NCBI GenBank assembly: GCA_014155875.1
Contig: JACEFZ010018157.1
Coordinates: 598,001-662,000 of the forward strand
Direction of reading: 5' to 3'
Source: Cepaea nemoralis
Taxonomy: Eukaryota > Mollusca > Gastropoda > Stylommatophora > Helicidae
DNA: 64,000 nucleotides
Positions 11,433 to 24,235 of the stretch are shown piece by piece. The stretch's first letter is position 1. The number at the start of each line of letters is the position of its first letter. The notes beneath the pieces were generated by a model. The model saw only the letters and a program-made list of their open reading frames with translations. It did no database searches and was not told the origin of the DNA. The position numbers and the translations under genes are program-made.

Positions 11433-14400
11433 TTTCGAACTGTGATGACTCCAAGATGATCAGCCTAAAACAAGATGAACCTTTCGCTCAAAGAATCGGG
11501 AAACTATCTTAAACCAGACGTCTTGATCGACAATGTTTTTGTCAGCAGGTTCGAACTGTTTGAAGACTCCAAGATGATCAGTCTAAAACAGCATGAACGT
11601 TTCGCTCAAATAATCCTCAATGTGTCTATGCACAGACATCTTGATCGACAATTTTCTACGGGCTGAGTTGGAACAGTGATGACTCCAAGATGATCAGCCT
11701 AAAACAACACGAACGTTTCGCTCAAAGAAACCTCAATGTGTCTAAGAACAGACATCTTGATAGACAATTTTCTACGCTGAGTTGGAACAGTGATGACTCC
11801 AAGATGATCAGCCTAAAACAACATGAACGTTTCGCTCAAAGAAACCTCAATGTGTCTAAGAACAGACATCTTGATAGACAATTTTCTACGCTGAGTTGGA
11901 ACAGTGATGACTCCAAGATGATCAGCCTAAAACAACATGAACGTTTCGCTCAAAAGAAACCTCAATGTGTCCTAAGAACAGACATCTTGATAGACCAATT
12001 TTCTACGCTGAGTTGGAACAGTGATGACTCCAAGATGATCAGCCTAAAACAACATGAACGTTTCGCTCAAAGAAACCTCATGTGTCTATGCACAGACATC
12101 TTGATAGACAATTTTCTACGCTGAGTTGGAACAGTGATGACTCCAAGATGATCAGCCTAACAACACATGAACGTTTCGCTCAAGAAACCTCAATGTGTCT
12201 AAGAACAGACATCTTGATAGACAATTTTCTACGCTGAGGTTGAACAGTGATGACTCAAGATGATCAGCCTAAAACAACATGAACGTTTCGCTCAAGAAAC
12301 CTCAATGTGTCTAAGAACAGACATCTTGATAGACAATTTATCTACGCTGAGTTGGAACAGTGATGACTCAAGATGATCAGCCTAAAACAACATGAACGTT
12401 TTCGCTCAAAGAAACCTCAATGTGTCTAAGAACAGACATCTTGATAGACAATTTTCTACGCTGAGTTGGAACAGTGATGACTCCAAGATGATCAGCCTAA
12501 AACAACATGAACGTTTCGCTCAAAGAAACCCTCAATGTGTCTAAGAACAGACATCTTGATAGACAATTTTCTACGCTGAGTTGGAACAGTGATGACTCCA
12601 AGATGATCAGCCTAAAACAACATGAACGTTTCGCTCAAAGAAACCTCAATGTGTCCTAAGACCAGACATCTTGATAGACAATTTTCTACGCTGAGTTGGA
12701 ACAGTGATGACTCCAAGATGATCAGCCTAAAACACATGAACGTTTCGCTCAAAGAACCTCAATGTGTCTAAGAACAGACATCTTGATAGACAATTTTCTA
12801 CGCTGAGTTGGAACAGTGATGACTCCAAGATGATCAGCCTAAAACAACATGAAACGTTTCGCTCAAAGAAACCTCAATGTGTCTAAGAACAGACATCTTG
12901 ATAGACAATTTTCTACGCTGAGTTGGAACTAGTGATGACTCCAAGATGATCAGCCTAAAACAACATGAACCGTTTCGCTCAAAGAAACCTCAATGTGTCT
13001 AAGAACAGACATCTTGATAGACAATTTTCTACGCTGAGTTGGAACAGTGATGACTCCAAGATGATCAGCCTAAAACAACATGAACGTTTCGCTCAAAGAA
13101 ACCTCAATGTGTCTAAGAACAGACATCTTGATAGACAATTTTCTACGCTGAGTTCGAACAGTGATGACTCCAAGATGATCAGCCTAAAACAACATGAACG
13201 TTTCGCTCAAAGAAACCTCAATGTGTCTAAGAACAGACATCTTGATAGACAATTTTCTACGCTGAGTTCGGAACTGTGATGACTCCCAAGATGATCAGCC
13301 TAAAACAACATGAACGTTTCGCTCAAAGAAACCTCAATGTGTCTATGAACAGACATCTTGATAGACAATTTTCTACGCTGAGTTCGAACAGTGATGACTC
13401 CAAGATGATCAGCCTAAAACAACATGAACGTTTCGCTCAAAGAAACCTCAATGTGTCTAAGAACAGACATCTTGATAGACAATTTTCTACGCTGAGTTGG
13501 AACAGTGATGACTCCAAGATGATCAGCCTAAAACAACATGAACGTTTCGCTCAAAGAAACCTCAATGTGTCTAAGAACAGACATCTTGATAGACAATTTT
13601 CTACGCTGAGTTGGAACAGTGATGACTCCAAGATGATCAGCCTAAAACAACATGAACGTTTCGCTCAAAGAAACCTCAATGTGTCTAAGAACAGACATCT
13701 TGATAGACAATTTTCTACGCTGAGTTGGAACAGTGATGACTCCAAGATGATCAGCCTAAAACAACATGAACGTTTCGCCTCAAAGAACCTCAATGTGTCT
13801 AAGAACAGACATCTTGATAGACAATTTTCTACGCTGAGTTGGAACAGTGATGACTCCAAGATGATCAGCCTAAAACAACATGAACGTTTCGCTCAAAGAA
13901 ACCTCAATGTGTCTAAGAACAGACATCTTGATAGACAATTTTCTACGCTGAGTTGGAACATGTGATGACTCCAAGATGATCAGCCTAAAACAACATGAAC
14001 GTTTCGCTCAAAGAAACTCAATGTGTCTAAGAACAGACATCTTGATAGACAATTTTCTACGCTGAGTTGGAACAGTGATGACTCCAAGATGATCAGCCTA
14101 AAACAACATGAACGTTTCGCTCAAAGAAACCTCAATGTGTCTAAGAACAGACATCTTGATAGACAATTTTCTACGCCTGAGTTGGAACAGTGATGACTCC
14201 AGATGATCAGCTCTAAAACAGACATGAACGTTTCGCTCAAAGAAACCTCAATGTGTCTAAGTAACAGACATCTTGATAGACAATTTTCTACGCTGAGTTG
14301 ACAGTGATGACTCCAAGATGATCAGCCTTAAAACAAGCATGAACGTTCGCTCAAAGAAACCTCCATGTGTCTAAGAACAGACATCTTGATAGAACAATTT

Positions 14401-17400
14401 TCTACGCTGAGTTGGAACAGTGATTGACTTCCAAGATGATCAGCCTAAAACAACATGAACGTTTCGCTCAAAGAAACCTCATGTGTCTAAGAAACAGACA
14501 TCTTGATAGACAATTTCTACGCTGAGTTGGAACAGTGATGACTCCAAGATGATCAGCCTAAAACAACAGAACGTTTCGCTCAAAGAAACCTCAATGTGTC
14601 TAAGAACAGACATCTTGATAGACAATTTTCTACGCTGAGTTCGAACGTGATGACTCCAAGATGATCAGCCTAAAACAACATGAACGTTTCGCTCAAAGAA
14701 ACCTCAATGTGTCTAAGAACAGGACATCTTGATAGACACTTTTCTACGCTGAGTTCGAACTGTGAATGACTCCAAGATGATCAGCCTAAAACAGCATGAA
14801 CGTTTCGCTCAAAGAAACCTCAATGTGTCTAAGAACAGACATCTTGATAGACAATTTTCCTACGCTGAGTTCGAACTGTGATGACTTCAAGATGATCAGC
14901 CTAAAACAACATGAACGTTTCGCTCAAAGGAAACCTCAATGTGTCTAAGAACAGACATCTTGATAGACAATTTTCTACGCTGAGTTCGAACAGTGGATGA
15001 CTCCAAGATGATCAGCCTAAAACAACATGAACGTTTCGCTCAAAGAAACCTCAATGTGTCTAAGAACAGACATTCTTGATAGACAATTTTCTACGCTGAG
15101 TTGGAACAGTGATGACTCCAAGATGATCAGCATAAACAACATGAACGTTTCGCTCAAAGAAACCTCAATGTGTCTAAGAACAGACATCTTGATAGACAAT
15201 TTTCTACGCTGAGTTGGAACAGTGATGACTCAAGATGATCAGCCTAAAACAACATGAACGTTTCGCTCAAAGAAACCTCAATGTTGTCTAAGAACAGACA
15301 TCTTGATAGACAATTTTCTACGCTGAGTTGGAACAGTGATGACTCCAAGATGATCAGCCTAAAACAACATGAACGTTTCGCCTCCAAGAAACCTCAATGT
15401 GTCTAAGAACAGACATCGTTGATAGACAATTTTCTACGCTGAGTGGAACAGTGATGACTCCAAGATGATCAGCCTAAAACAACACTGAACGTTTCGCTCA
15501 AAGAAACCTCAATGTGTCCTAAGAACAGACATCTTGATAGACAATTTTCTACGCTGAGTTCGAACAGTGATGACTCCAAGATGATCAGCCTAAAACACAT
15601 GAACGTTTCGCTCAAAGAAACCTCAATGTGTCTAAGAACAGACATCTTGATAGACAATTTTCTACGCTGAGTTCGAACTGTGATGACTCCAAGATGATCA
15701 GCCTAAAACAACATGAACGTTTCGCTCAAAGAAACCTCAATGTGTCTAAGAACAGACATCTTGATAGACAATTTTCTACGCTGAGTTCGAACTGTGATGA
15801 CTTCAAGATGATCAGCCTAAAACAACATGAACGTTTCGCTCAAAGAAACCTCAATGTGTCTAAGAACAGACATCTTGATAGACAATTTTCTACGCTGAGT
15901 TCGAACTGTGAAGACTCCAAGATGATCAGCCTAAAACAACATGAACGTTTCGCTCAAAGAAACCTCAATGTGTCTAAGAACAGACATCTTGATAGACAAT
16001 TTTCTACGCTGAGTTCGAACTGTGATGACTCAAGATGATCAGCCTAAAACAACATGAACGTTTCGCTCAAAGAAACCTCAATGTGTCTAAGAACAGACAT
16101 CTTGATAGACAATTTTCTACGCTGAGTTCGAACTGTGATGAGCTTCAAGATGATCAGCCTAAAACAACATGAACGTTTCGCTCAAAGAAACCTCAATGTG
16201 TCTAAGAACAGACATCTTGATAGACAATTTTCTACGCTGAGTTGGAACAGTGATGACTTCAAGATGATCAGCCTAAAACAACATGAACGTTTCGCTCAAA
16301 GAAACCTCAATGTGTCTAAGAACAGACATCTTGATAGACAATTTTCTACGCTGAGTTGGAACATGTTGAATGACTCCAAGATGATCAGCCTAAAACAACA
16401 TGAACGTTTCGCTCAAAGAAACCTCAATGTGTCTAAGAACAGACATCTTGATAGACAATTTTCTACGCTGAGTTGGAACAGTGATGACTTCAAGATGATC
16501 AGCCTAAAACAACATGAACGTTTCGCTCAAAGAAACCTCAATGTGTCTAAGAACAGACATCTTGATAGACAATTTTCTACGCTGAGTTCGAACAGTGATG
16601 ACTCCAAGATGATCAGCCTAAAACAACATGAACGTTTCGCTCAAAGAAACCTCAATGTGTCTAAGAACAGACATCTTGATAGACAATTTTCTACGGCTGA
16701 GTTGGAACTGTGATGACTCCAAGATGATCAGCCTAAAACAACATGAACGTTTCGCTCAAAGAAACCTCAATGTGTCTAAGAACAGACATCTTGATAGACA
16801 ATTTTCTACGCTGAGTTCGAACTGTGATGACTCCAAGATGATCAGCCTAAAACAACATGAACGTTTCGCTCAAAGAAACCTCAATGTGTCTAAGAACAGA
16901 CATCTTGATAGACAATTTTCTACGCCTGAGTTCGAACTAGTGATGACTCAAGATGATCAGCCTAAAACAACATGAACGTTTCGCTCAAAGAAACCTCAAT
17001 GTGTCTAAGAACAGACATCTTGATAGACAATTTTCTACGCTGAGTTCGAACTGTGATGACTCCAGATGATCAGCCTAAAACAACATGAACGTTCGCTCAA
17101 AGAAACCTCAATGTGTCTAAGAACAGACATCTTGATAGACAATTTTCTACGCTGAGTTGGAACAGTGATGACTCCAAGATGATCAGCCTAAAACAACATG
17201 AACGTTTCGCTCAAAGAAACCTCAATGTGTCTAAGAACAGACATCTTGATAGACAATTTTCTACGCTGAGTTGGAACAGTGATGACTCCAAGATGATCAG
17301 CCTAAAACAACATGAACGTTTCGCTCAAAGAAACCTCAATGTGTCTAAGAACAGACATCTTGATAGACAATTTTCTACGCTGAGTTGGAACAGTGATGAC

Positions 17401-17820
17401 TCCAAGATGATCAGCCTAAAACAACATGAACGTTTCGCTCAAAGAAACCTCAATGTGTCTAAGAACAGACATCTTGATAGACAATTTTCTACGCTGAGTT
17501 GGAACAGTGATGACTTCAAGATGATCAGCCTAAAACAACATGAACGTTTCGCTCAAAGAAACCTCAATGTGTCTAAGAACAGACATCTTGATAGACAATT
17601 TTCTACGGGCTGAGTTGAACAGTGATGACTCAAGATGATCAGCCTAAAACAACATGAACGTTTCGCTCAAAGAACCTCAATGTGTCTAAGAACAGACATC
17701 TTGATAGACAATTTTCTACGCTGAGTTCGAACTGTGATGACTCCAAGATGATCAGCTTAAAAAAAAAAAAACATGAAAGTTTCGCTCAGAGATTCTGGGG
17801 GAAAAAAACAATCATCTAAT
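11340..17820. repeat. 114-bp tandem satellite, about 56 copies
   Basis: Successive ATGATCAGCC landmarks are 114 bp apart (for example 13,061 and 13,175). Units in the centre are near-identical. The first three (11,340-11,670) and the last (17,750-17,820) are strongly diverged, as expected when unequal exchange homogenises an array from inside. Variants at the GTTGGAACAG / GTTCGAACTG position form blocks. The unit is 38 codons with no stop in one plus frame (MISLKQHERFAQ...RHLDRQFSTLSW), and that frame matches the upstream exon. A minus frame is also open, so openness alone does not prove translation. 12.1-12.97 kb and 13.97-15.63 kb are peppered with single-base indels. Confidence 0.95.
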
Positions 17821-18108
17821 ACCTGACATCTTGATCGACCGTTTATTAATGCCTGACTCCGGACTGTAAGAAAATTAGAGTCGTAAGAAAGTTTTAGAGG
17901 TCCACAGTGTACTTATCTTTAGCGCCGACACGAAGTATTCCATCATTAATGTCTCTTGATAATGAGACCGAGAAAACATAACAGTACCAGCAGATGATTC
18001 TATTGCATCAAGATAATGATGATGATGATACAGATTATGATGAATGCACACTGGAATTGTTACTGATAACAATGGCTCCCACACATAGCAAGTCTTGCTT
18101 GAAGAGAG
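17821..18108. other. array flank, unassigned
   Basis: The decayed last satellite unit grades into unique sequence at about 17,870. No gene or repeat is recognised up to the GT-rich tract. Confidence 0.3.
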
Positions 18109-18144
<36 letters not shown>

Positions 18145-18218
18145 CTGTGGGTGTGTGTTTTTGTGTGTCTGCTCGCGTGTGTGGGTTTCTGTGGGTGTGT
18201 TTTTGTGTCTGCGCGCGC

Positions 18219-18278
<60 letters not shown>
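18109..18278. repeat. (TG)n / (CG)n compound microsatellite
   Basis: About 170 bp of alternating purine-pyrimidine sequence, mainly TG with (GC)n runs near 18,210-18,222 and 18,248-18,264. Such sequence can adopt Z-DNA. Confidence 0.95.
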
Positions 18279-18424
18279 TTTGATTGACTGATTGTTTATA
18301 CAAAGCTAACTGCAATAAATATTTCAAAAATCTGTTTAATTATTATTTAAAAAAAAATAAACTTGCATATGAAAACAGGAATAAGCCGGACAGATCATTA
18401 TCACGTGTCCTGTCAACAAGTGTA

Positions 18425-18650
18425 GGCGTTCATGCCTCTCCAGAGATCTCCGTCCCTGGTGTTCTGGATAGACTCTTGTTATGACGTTCCTCCATGCCAC
18501 GCCTTAGTCCATCCACCATCATTTCTCTCGGTCTGCCTCTGACTCTTTCCCAATGGATATTTCCAGTCGTCACGATACTCTCAAATTGATCTCTTCCCAT
18601 TATATGGCCACCCAATGATGGTTGTCTCTTTCTTACTGTTGCATATAAGT
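18425..18650 (-). pseudogene. LINE 3' fragment, family B
   Basis: The minus strand reads the family B C-terminus (GRDQFESIVTTGNIHWERVRGRPREMMVDGL split by short gaps). 5'-truncated, without tail. Confidence 0.7.
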
Positions 18651-18867
18651 TCTACTTACAGAGTAACTGGTGGGAGTGTTAAAGTAATTAATAGAGTGCT
18701 ATGCTGATAATATCATGAGCGCTCATGGTCGAGAGTTCAACGCGTGCCTTCGTCATCCGCTAACAGAGGAAGAGACTGACCACCGGTTCCCCCGTGCATC
18801 CAGGCCTAAACACGTGATGGTTCAGTCAAAACACAGACCTGTGGCAGGTGGTTAATTTAATTTTTTT

Positions 18868-19105
18868 AAATAGAAGATTAACTGATTCAGTGCTAAACAA
18901 ACAGTAGGTTTGGACCAAACATGGCACACAATCAAACGTACAAGTATTACAATGTAAATGTCCGTTCACTGAGCATTGAAATTGCAGAAGATACCACGAA
19001 ACAAAACAAATAATACCATAATCCTAGTATAGCGATATATCGTCCTTCTGTCCAAGGGGTAGGTCACATTTGGCGATATATTATCCTTTGTCAGAGAAAA
19101 CAAAT
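18868..19105. repeat. dispersed repeat R1, copy 2 (empty site for MITE)
   Basis: Aligns with 1,475-1,656 joined to 2,049-2,130. At the position where the 376-bp hAT MITE sits in copy 1, this copy has an uninterrupted CCTAGTATAGCG. Confidence 0.7.
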
Positions 19106-19740
19106 CTACGAAAAAAACTAGGCGGTTGCTTGTTGCAAAGACGTTTTAAATAAGATAAGATGTTGTTCTGTCGGCAACAATATAGATTCTGATTGATGAA
19201 GGGAGGTACATAACTAATGTTGCTGGGATTTTAAAAGACAACCGACCTTGAGAACACATTTCTTCTTTCTTGTGGAAATGTTGGAGAGGACTGACCGTGC
19301 AGGAATTCCTGTCTTGTTCGATAGTGCTATGATCCGTATGTGGCATTATGAAGTGAAGAGAGAAAATGTTCTGCTTGTAGTAACAGATCCAGCTCTGTGC
19401 TACACAAAATCCTGTGGAATACTGCTTTAGCTTCAGCTGCTCTAAATGTCCCCTCTTTAATGCATGTTTCACCGTCTTTATAACTGTTTTGACATATTTG
19501 AATTAATTAACGTGGTTCAGATTTGTTTCATTTACCATAATGGTCTGCATGCGTGCGTGCATATATGCGTGTCTGGTTGTTAGACTTTCTGATTGCCTGT
19601 CTGTATTTCCGTTACATACACTGTGATACATACACTGTGGAACATACACTGTGCTACATGCGTTCTTCTATAAACGCCAATCAATACCTGTTTACTTTTT
19701 CAGACTATGTCACTGGCCTCAAGAATTTCCCAGTGATTGG
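19106..19740. other. unassigned sequence
   Basis: No domain-bearing ORF. Contains simple ACATACACTG direct repeats near 19,613-19,660. Confidence 0.3.
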
Positions 19741-20165
19741 TATATATATATATACAAATAAACGAAGTCAGAGTCTTGTGTATGTGTGTGTGTGTGTGTG
19801 CGCATTATTGTGCCCTAGCGAGTGTTAAAATGTGGGCAGTGACAATACACAAGCCACACAGAATCTGAGCAGGCACCTTAATCAAGAGTTTCATCCCCTC
19901 AAAATTCATGACCAGTTGCCGAAGAAGGCTTATGGCCTGATCTGCCTTGCCATGATATTTAGTCTTTTGGTTGCATTTCCTGGCACTCGGATCAGGCTTG
20001 AACCCTTCCAATTGCGCTCCTCCTCCCGAAGCCGTTGGTGTCGGGTTTGGTGACATTCCTAACATTCGGCGCAGCAGAAGGCAGGTAGTACCGTCTACTG
20101 CCATATGGTAGTTCAGTCATATCTAAGACCTGACTTGAATTGCTGTATTACAAACCTAAGACATG
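19741..20165. other. microsatellite flank and unassigned sequence
   Basis: Short (TA)n at 19,741-19,755 and (TG)n at 19,781-19,800, then unique sequence. A minus-strand ORF at 19,805-20,104 (99 codons) has no recognisable domain. Confidence 0.3.
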
Positions 20166-20169
20166 AGTG

Positions 20170-20500
20170 CTTCAGAATTAAACAAAGCGACTGTTAGGAA
20201 GCAAGCATGCACCTCGACTATTCAGAAGTAGTCGCAAAGGCATCCAGACATGCACCCCACTGCCTAGGAAGATCGTAAACCGTCTCAGAAAATGACTGCT
20301 TGCTCATTGAACCATTTGTCTACCGTGGTCATGGCGTCTGCTTCGGTGTGCAATTGTGTCCCTTTAGAGCTTTGTAAAGGATCGGAACAAATGAAAGTCA
20401 CATGACAACAGATCTGGACCGCAGGCTGAGTGTGGCAGAACATGCCACTTTTTTCCATGCTAACACTTCCTGCACAGGTTAAACATTATTAAGTACCTGT
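20170..20500 (-). pseudogene. mariner-like transposase C-terminal remnant
   Basis: The minus strand gives a segment resembling the end of mariner transposases: GTQLHTEADAMTTVDKWFNE, followed after a stop by DGLR. In the family this region follows the last catalytic residue (pattern F-x5-V-x3-V-x2-WF-x2-Q). Frameshifted and stop-broken; the catalytic motifs themselves are not readable. Confidence 0.45.
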
Positions 20501-20619
20501 GACACAACACCACCAAAGATATTAAAGTAAAATGTTTGAGAACATGCATCTTGTTTGCGGCAACATTTGGATGTGAGTCATGAACCATCAATAAAGAAGA
20601 AAATAGGGGCTTTTGAACT

Positions 20620-20692
20620 TACATGTGTTTTTTTTATGTTGCATATCCCTTACAGGACGTTGCAGTCGTGGACCAAGAAGAAGACAAATACT
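20620..20692 (-). repeat. SINE family A fragment
   Basis: Complement of the family 3' end (TTGCATATCCCTTACAGGACGTTGCAGTC type, split here as TATCCCTTACAGG and ACGTTGCAGTC) preceded by a T-run. Truncated by the pyrimidine tract to its right. Confidence 0.65.
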
Positions 20693-20930
20693 CTAATTCT
20701 TCTTCTAGTTGTTTTTCTTCCTCTTCTTCTGCTGCTGCTCTTCCGCTTCTTCTTCCTTCTCCTCCTCTTCTTCTTCCCCTTCTTATTCCTTCTTTTCCTC
20801 CTCTTCTTCTTCCTCTTCCTTTTCTTCTTTTTCTTCCTCCTCTTCATATTTTTCTTCTTCCTTTTCTTTTTCTTCCTCCTCTTCTTTCCCTTACTCTTCT
20901 TCCTCTTCCTCTTCTTCTTCGTCGTTCATC
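20693..20930. repeat. polypyrimidine (TTC/TCC)n tract, ~235 bp
   Basis: Nearly uninterrupted C/T on the plus strand with mirror-like TTCTTCCTC blocks. The overlapping serine-, leucine- and lysine-rich ORFs (20,555-21,064 + and others) are composition artefacts. Confidence 0.95.
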
Positions 20931-21370
20931 CGTACTGTATTTTTCCAGATTGTAATTGCGTTGTGCCAATTTATTTGCGCCTTTCGGCCGACACATCCGA
21001 CTTCTGCGGGCATTTGTTGACCGAGTTAACCTTCCCGGGTAGTACTGTATTTCCGCAAGACTGAAGAAAACTAGTTCATCAACCGCATCAAGTCTCGGAA
21101 TGTGACATACGCTGATCATATCAAACGTCACAGTTGCTTGAAGAGAACACTGGCTTGCAGAGAACACTGGTGGAAGGCACGGTTTCTGTAAGATGAGGCA
21201 GGGGTCAACCAGCGTGAAGATGGACACAGGACATCGTAGAAATCTTGGGCATGAGGGTGCACGAGGCAGGGGAACTGGCAAATGATCGAGAATCTGTTCG
21301 GTGAGCTGTAGTAAGAACCACGTTCTGCACAGGATCACCAACGTGAATTCTCTCGCTCTTATTGACTACA
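20931..21370. other. unassigned sequence
   Basis: No gene seen. The left part (20,965-21,060) may contain degraded SINE sequence. Confidence 0.3.
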
Positions 21371-21655
21371 ACAGTAACATTCACCATTAAGATGTAATTC
21401 TTACGGATACTATGGTTTGGCCATGCAAGTAGGTTACCACCCAACATCATACCACAACAAGCAATGCTGTACAGACCAGATGGAAGCAGAGGAAGAGGCC
21501 GACCACGTAAACGATCGACGGAGTAAATAGCAGTCCATGGGAATATCGATACATGAAGCCTATAAGCGGGCACTCTCACGATGTTTATATTTCACCTCGA
21601 CATCGCAAGGTACAAGAGGAACATGATGAGAGGAGATGAGATGAGACTATGTTCG
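21371..21655 (+). pseudogene. LINE 3' fragment, family D, copy 1
   Basis: ORF2 C-terminal remnant: a WFGHASRL-like segment, SRGRGRPRKR near 21,488, and a downstream stretch (CATGGGAATATCGATA) that matches 40,497-40,515. It ends in a (GAGAT)n-like purine tail near 21,630-21,650. Stops throughout. Confidence 0.65.
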
Positions 21656-21963
21656 CATAACATTTTACCCGAAGCAGTTTTCTGTTACGGTCTGTGGTGC
21701 GACAGCTTCGTCAAATTTTGTAAGTCTGGATACACGAAAGAATAGATGGCCAGTATTTTCCTCACTTTCGCAGACGATGAGCCCAGACGTCGAACCGTGT
21801 CCGACCGTACTCGTGACAGTACAAGTGCAGTTCGCTATCAACTTCGCCTACACGCCCGCTGTATCCGTTATTAATGCTAATAAACAACAATAAATAGCAT
21901 GACCATGACCTTGTCATATTTCTCTCACAACTTTATGAAATGGTCAATAATATAAATGCAGCA
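21656..21963. other. unassigned sequence
   Basis: Unique-looking sequence; nothing recognised. Confidence 0.3.
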
Positions 21964-22175
21964 CTATCATTATCAACTACCAGCATTGGTGCTACATCAA
22001 ATAATATCTGATACGAGAACAAGAGGACACCCGAGAAGAAAATGGATTGACGACATCAAAGACAATGTACAACCACACGGAATAACACTACCCAGTGCCA
22101 TCCATCAGGTGCTGGAGTGTTAACTACTTCTCCCCACGACGCTTGATGACAAAAGGGAAGATAGTGATAATGATG
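21964..22175 (+). pseudogene. LINE 3' fragment, family A (same as 4.8-7.5 kb)
   Basis: Matches the last ~200 bp of the RTE-like LINE at 7,250-7,450: the RxRGHPRRKWIDDI segment (near 22,019-22,058), CAACCACACGGAAT and CCCACGACGCTTGATG. It ends in a degenerate GATAATGATGA tail. Confidence 0.8.
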
Positions 22176-22706
22176 AGCAATATAGCATTAAAATAGATAC
22201 CACCACACTGTGGTCTAAACGGCAATGGATGAAGTCATCAACTTGCAACCCCTGGAGGAAAACAAGTACAATGGAATATGAACACGGGTTCTTTGAAAGC
22301 GAAAACAGGGAACAAACTGTATGTTTAAAACACAATAGAAGACATGAACAGTTATAGTATGTTTTTTTTTTTTTTTTTTGTTGCCTCAATATAAAATTCA
22401 ATATCTCAGTAACCAACTGAGGGGAAATGATGAGATTTAGTATGTAACCTTATCATTATGTCCACCCAACAAAAAATTTTTTGTTCTGGAGATTTTACAG
22501 CAGATTTCAAAGTTAGTTTATATGCGGTATATTAATTACGACTTAGAGATTACGTCCATGATTTTAACAGTATTACAGCTTCACCAAGACACGTCCCCGC
22601 ATTTTTTAAAATTTTCACGTGATTTCCGTTTTGAAACAAACAGCGCGAAGATTCAGAGGTGTCTCCAAATGGGGGTTCTTTCATGAAACGTGATTAAATA
22701 AATAAA
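22176..22706. other. unassigned sequence with T-run
   Basis: No recognisable gene. A T17-18 run at about 22,362-22,379 could be the reversed tail of a retroposon. Confidence 0.3.
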
Positions 22707-23098
<392 letters not shown>

Positions 23099-23499
23099 CG
23101 CCATTAAATATTGATAAAAGTTACTGGAAAAAACGTCAGGACCATGTGTTGAAAGAGGAAGAGGACTATTGGAGAAAGGATGGATTGAATTTTATGCAAC
23201 CGAGAGCAATCATCAACCTACTGGAATCGTCCGATACAGATTAAGGTCTGAGCAGATAGCAGACCTTAATCTACGTACACACTTACTGGGATATTTTGCT
23301 CCAACTATTCAGACGAATTGCAGGCCTTAAACATTACAGCATCAGCATCAGCTGAAGAAACAAGAAGGAAATGAAAAATAAGGTAAGAAATATATTCCTT
23401 CTACTTTCCTGTTAATTTACAAATTATTTACCCCGTGCCTCTAAATTCTCTGTCTTTACTAATATTACACATTGCACCCCTCTCGGGAATCTCCGTGGT
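23099..23499. other. unassigned sequence
   Basis: No domain or repeat match seen. Confidence 0.3.
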
Positions 23500-23730
23500 G
23501 AAGGGTCAAGCCGTCTGACTCGGGCTCCGAAGGTTGTATGTTCGATTCCGGGCCGCGTCCTTCATTTCACGAGTGCATTTTTTCGGAGACTCCCGAGGGT
23601 CGTCGCTGGAACTACGGAGTTCGTGCTTTGTGCGACGCTTTCCGCGCTGCGGAAAGAAACTGAGCCATATGGGATAAAAACCCGGTGCAATGCAGCCGAC
23701 CCTGTCGATTATAAGCTAGTTCTTTCATTG
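23500..23730 (+). repeat. tRNA-headed SINE, family S1, copy 2
   Basis: Aligns to 10,408-10,605: CAAGCCGTCTGACTCGGG, the B-box GTTCGATTCCGG at about 23,540, the body GAGCCATATGGGATAAAA and CCGGTGCAATGCA. It has an extra TGCGACGCTTTCCGCGC segment missing from copy 1. Confidence 0.75.
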
Positions 23731-23894
23731 CACCCACTCCCATACGAATCCGGATACGCCTTTGTGTGTCATCAGAATTGACAGGTCTCCCAGTACCGTA
23801 AAAATAACTTTGTTAACGAGAAATCACTAGTTGTTCAGCAAAACATCAAAGGAATGTCGCCGCTTTCAATGATTTAAGTTGTTTTTGGACCTAT

Positions 23895-24235
23895 CAAAGA
23901 CATGAGAACAAAATTTTAAGACGCATCTTTGGACCCATTAGGGATACACAAAGTGGAGAGTGGAAAAGAAGAAGTAACAAAGACATTTATGATCTGTTTA
24001 AGTCCCCGCTAATCACTGGTATAATAGGGAAACAAAACTCGCTTACACTCAGGAAATAAATGACCGTAGACCCCGAGGTAGACCAAGAAGGCGGTGGAGA
24101 GATAATACATGTACAGACCTACAAGCACTTGGAATCAACGAATGGCAAGAGAAGGTCCACCAGAGAGACGAATGGAGACGGATTGTATTTGCAGCAAAGA
24201 ACCTCAATGGCTCGGAACGCTGAAGAAGAAGAAGA
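23895..24235 (+). pseudogene. LINE 3' fragment, family C, with (GAA)n tail
   Basis: Near-identical to the 3' end of the LINE at 31,481-32,860 (RRIFGPIRDTQSGEWKRR, then the C-terminal EINDxRPRGRPRRRWRD segment), but about 60 bp around 24,020 are deleted. It ends in (GAA)n and abuts family B LINE sequence, so it inserted into or beside that older copy. Confidence 0.8.

Noticed and set aside
11690..17613. Possible CRISPR array because of regular repeats
   Set aside because: Whole 114-bp units repeat without unique spacers, in a eukaryotic context.
20555..21064. 169-codon Leu/Phe-rich membrane-like ORF
   Set aside because: Produced by the polypyrimidine tract flanked by SINE fragments.
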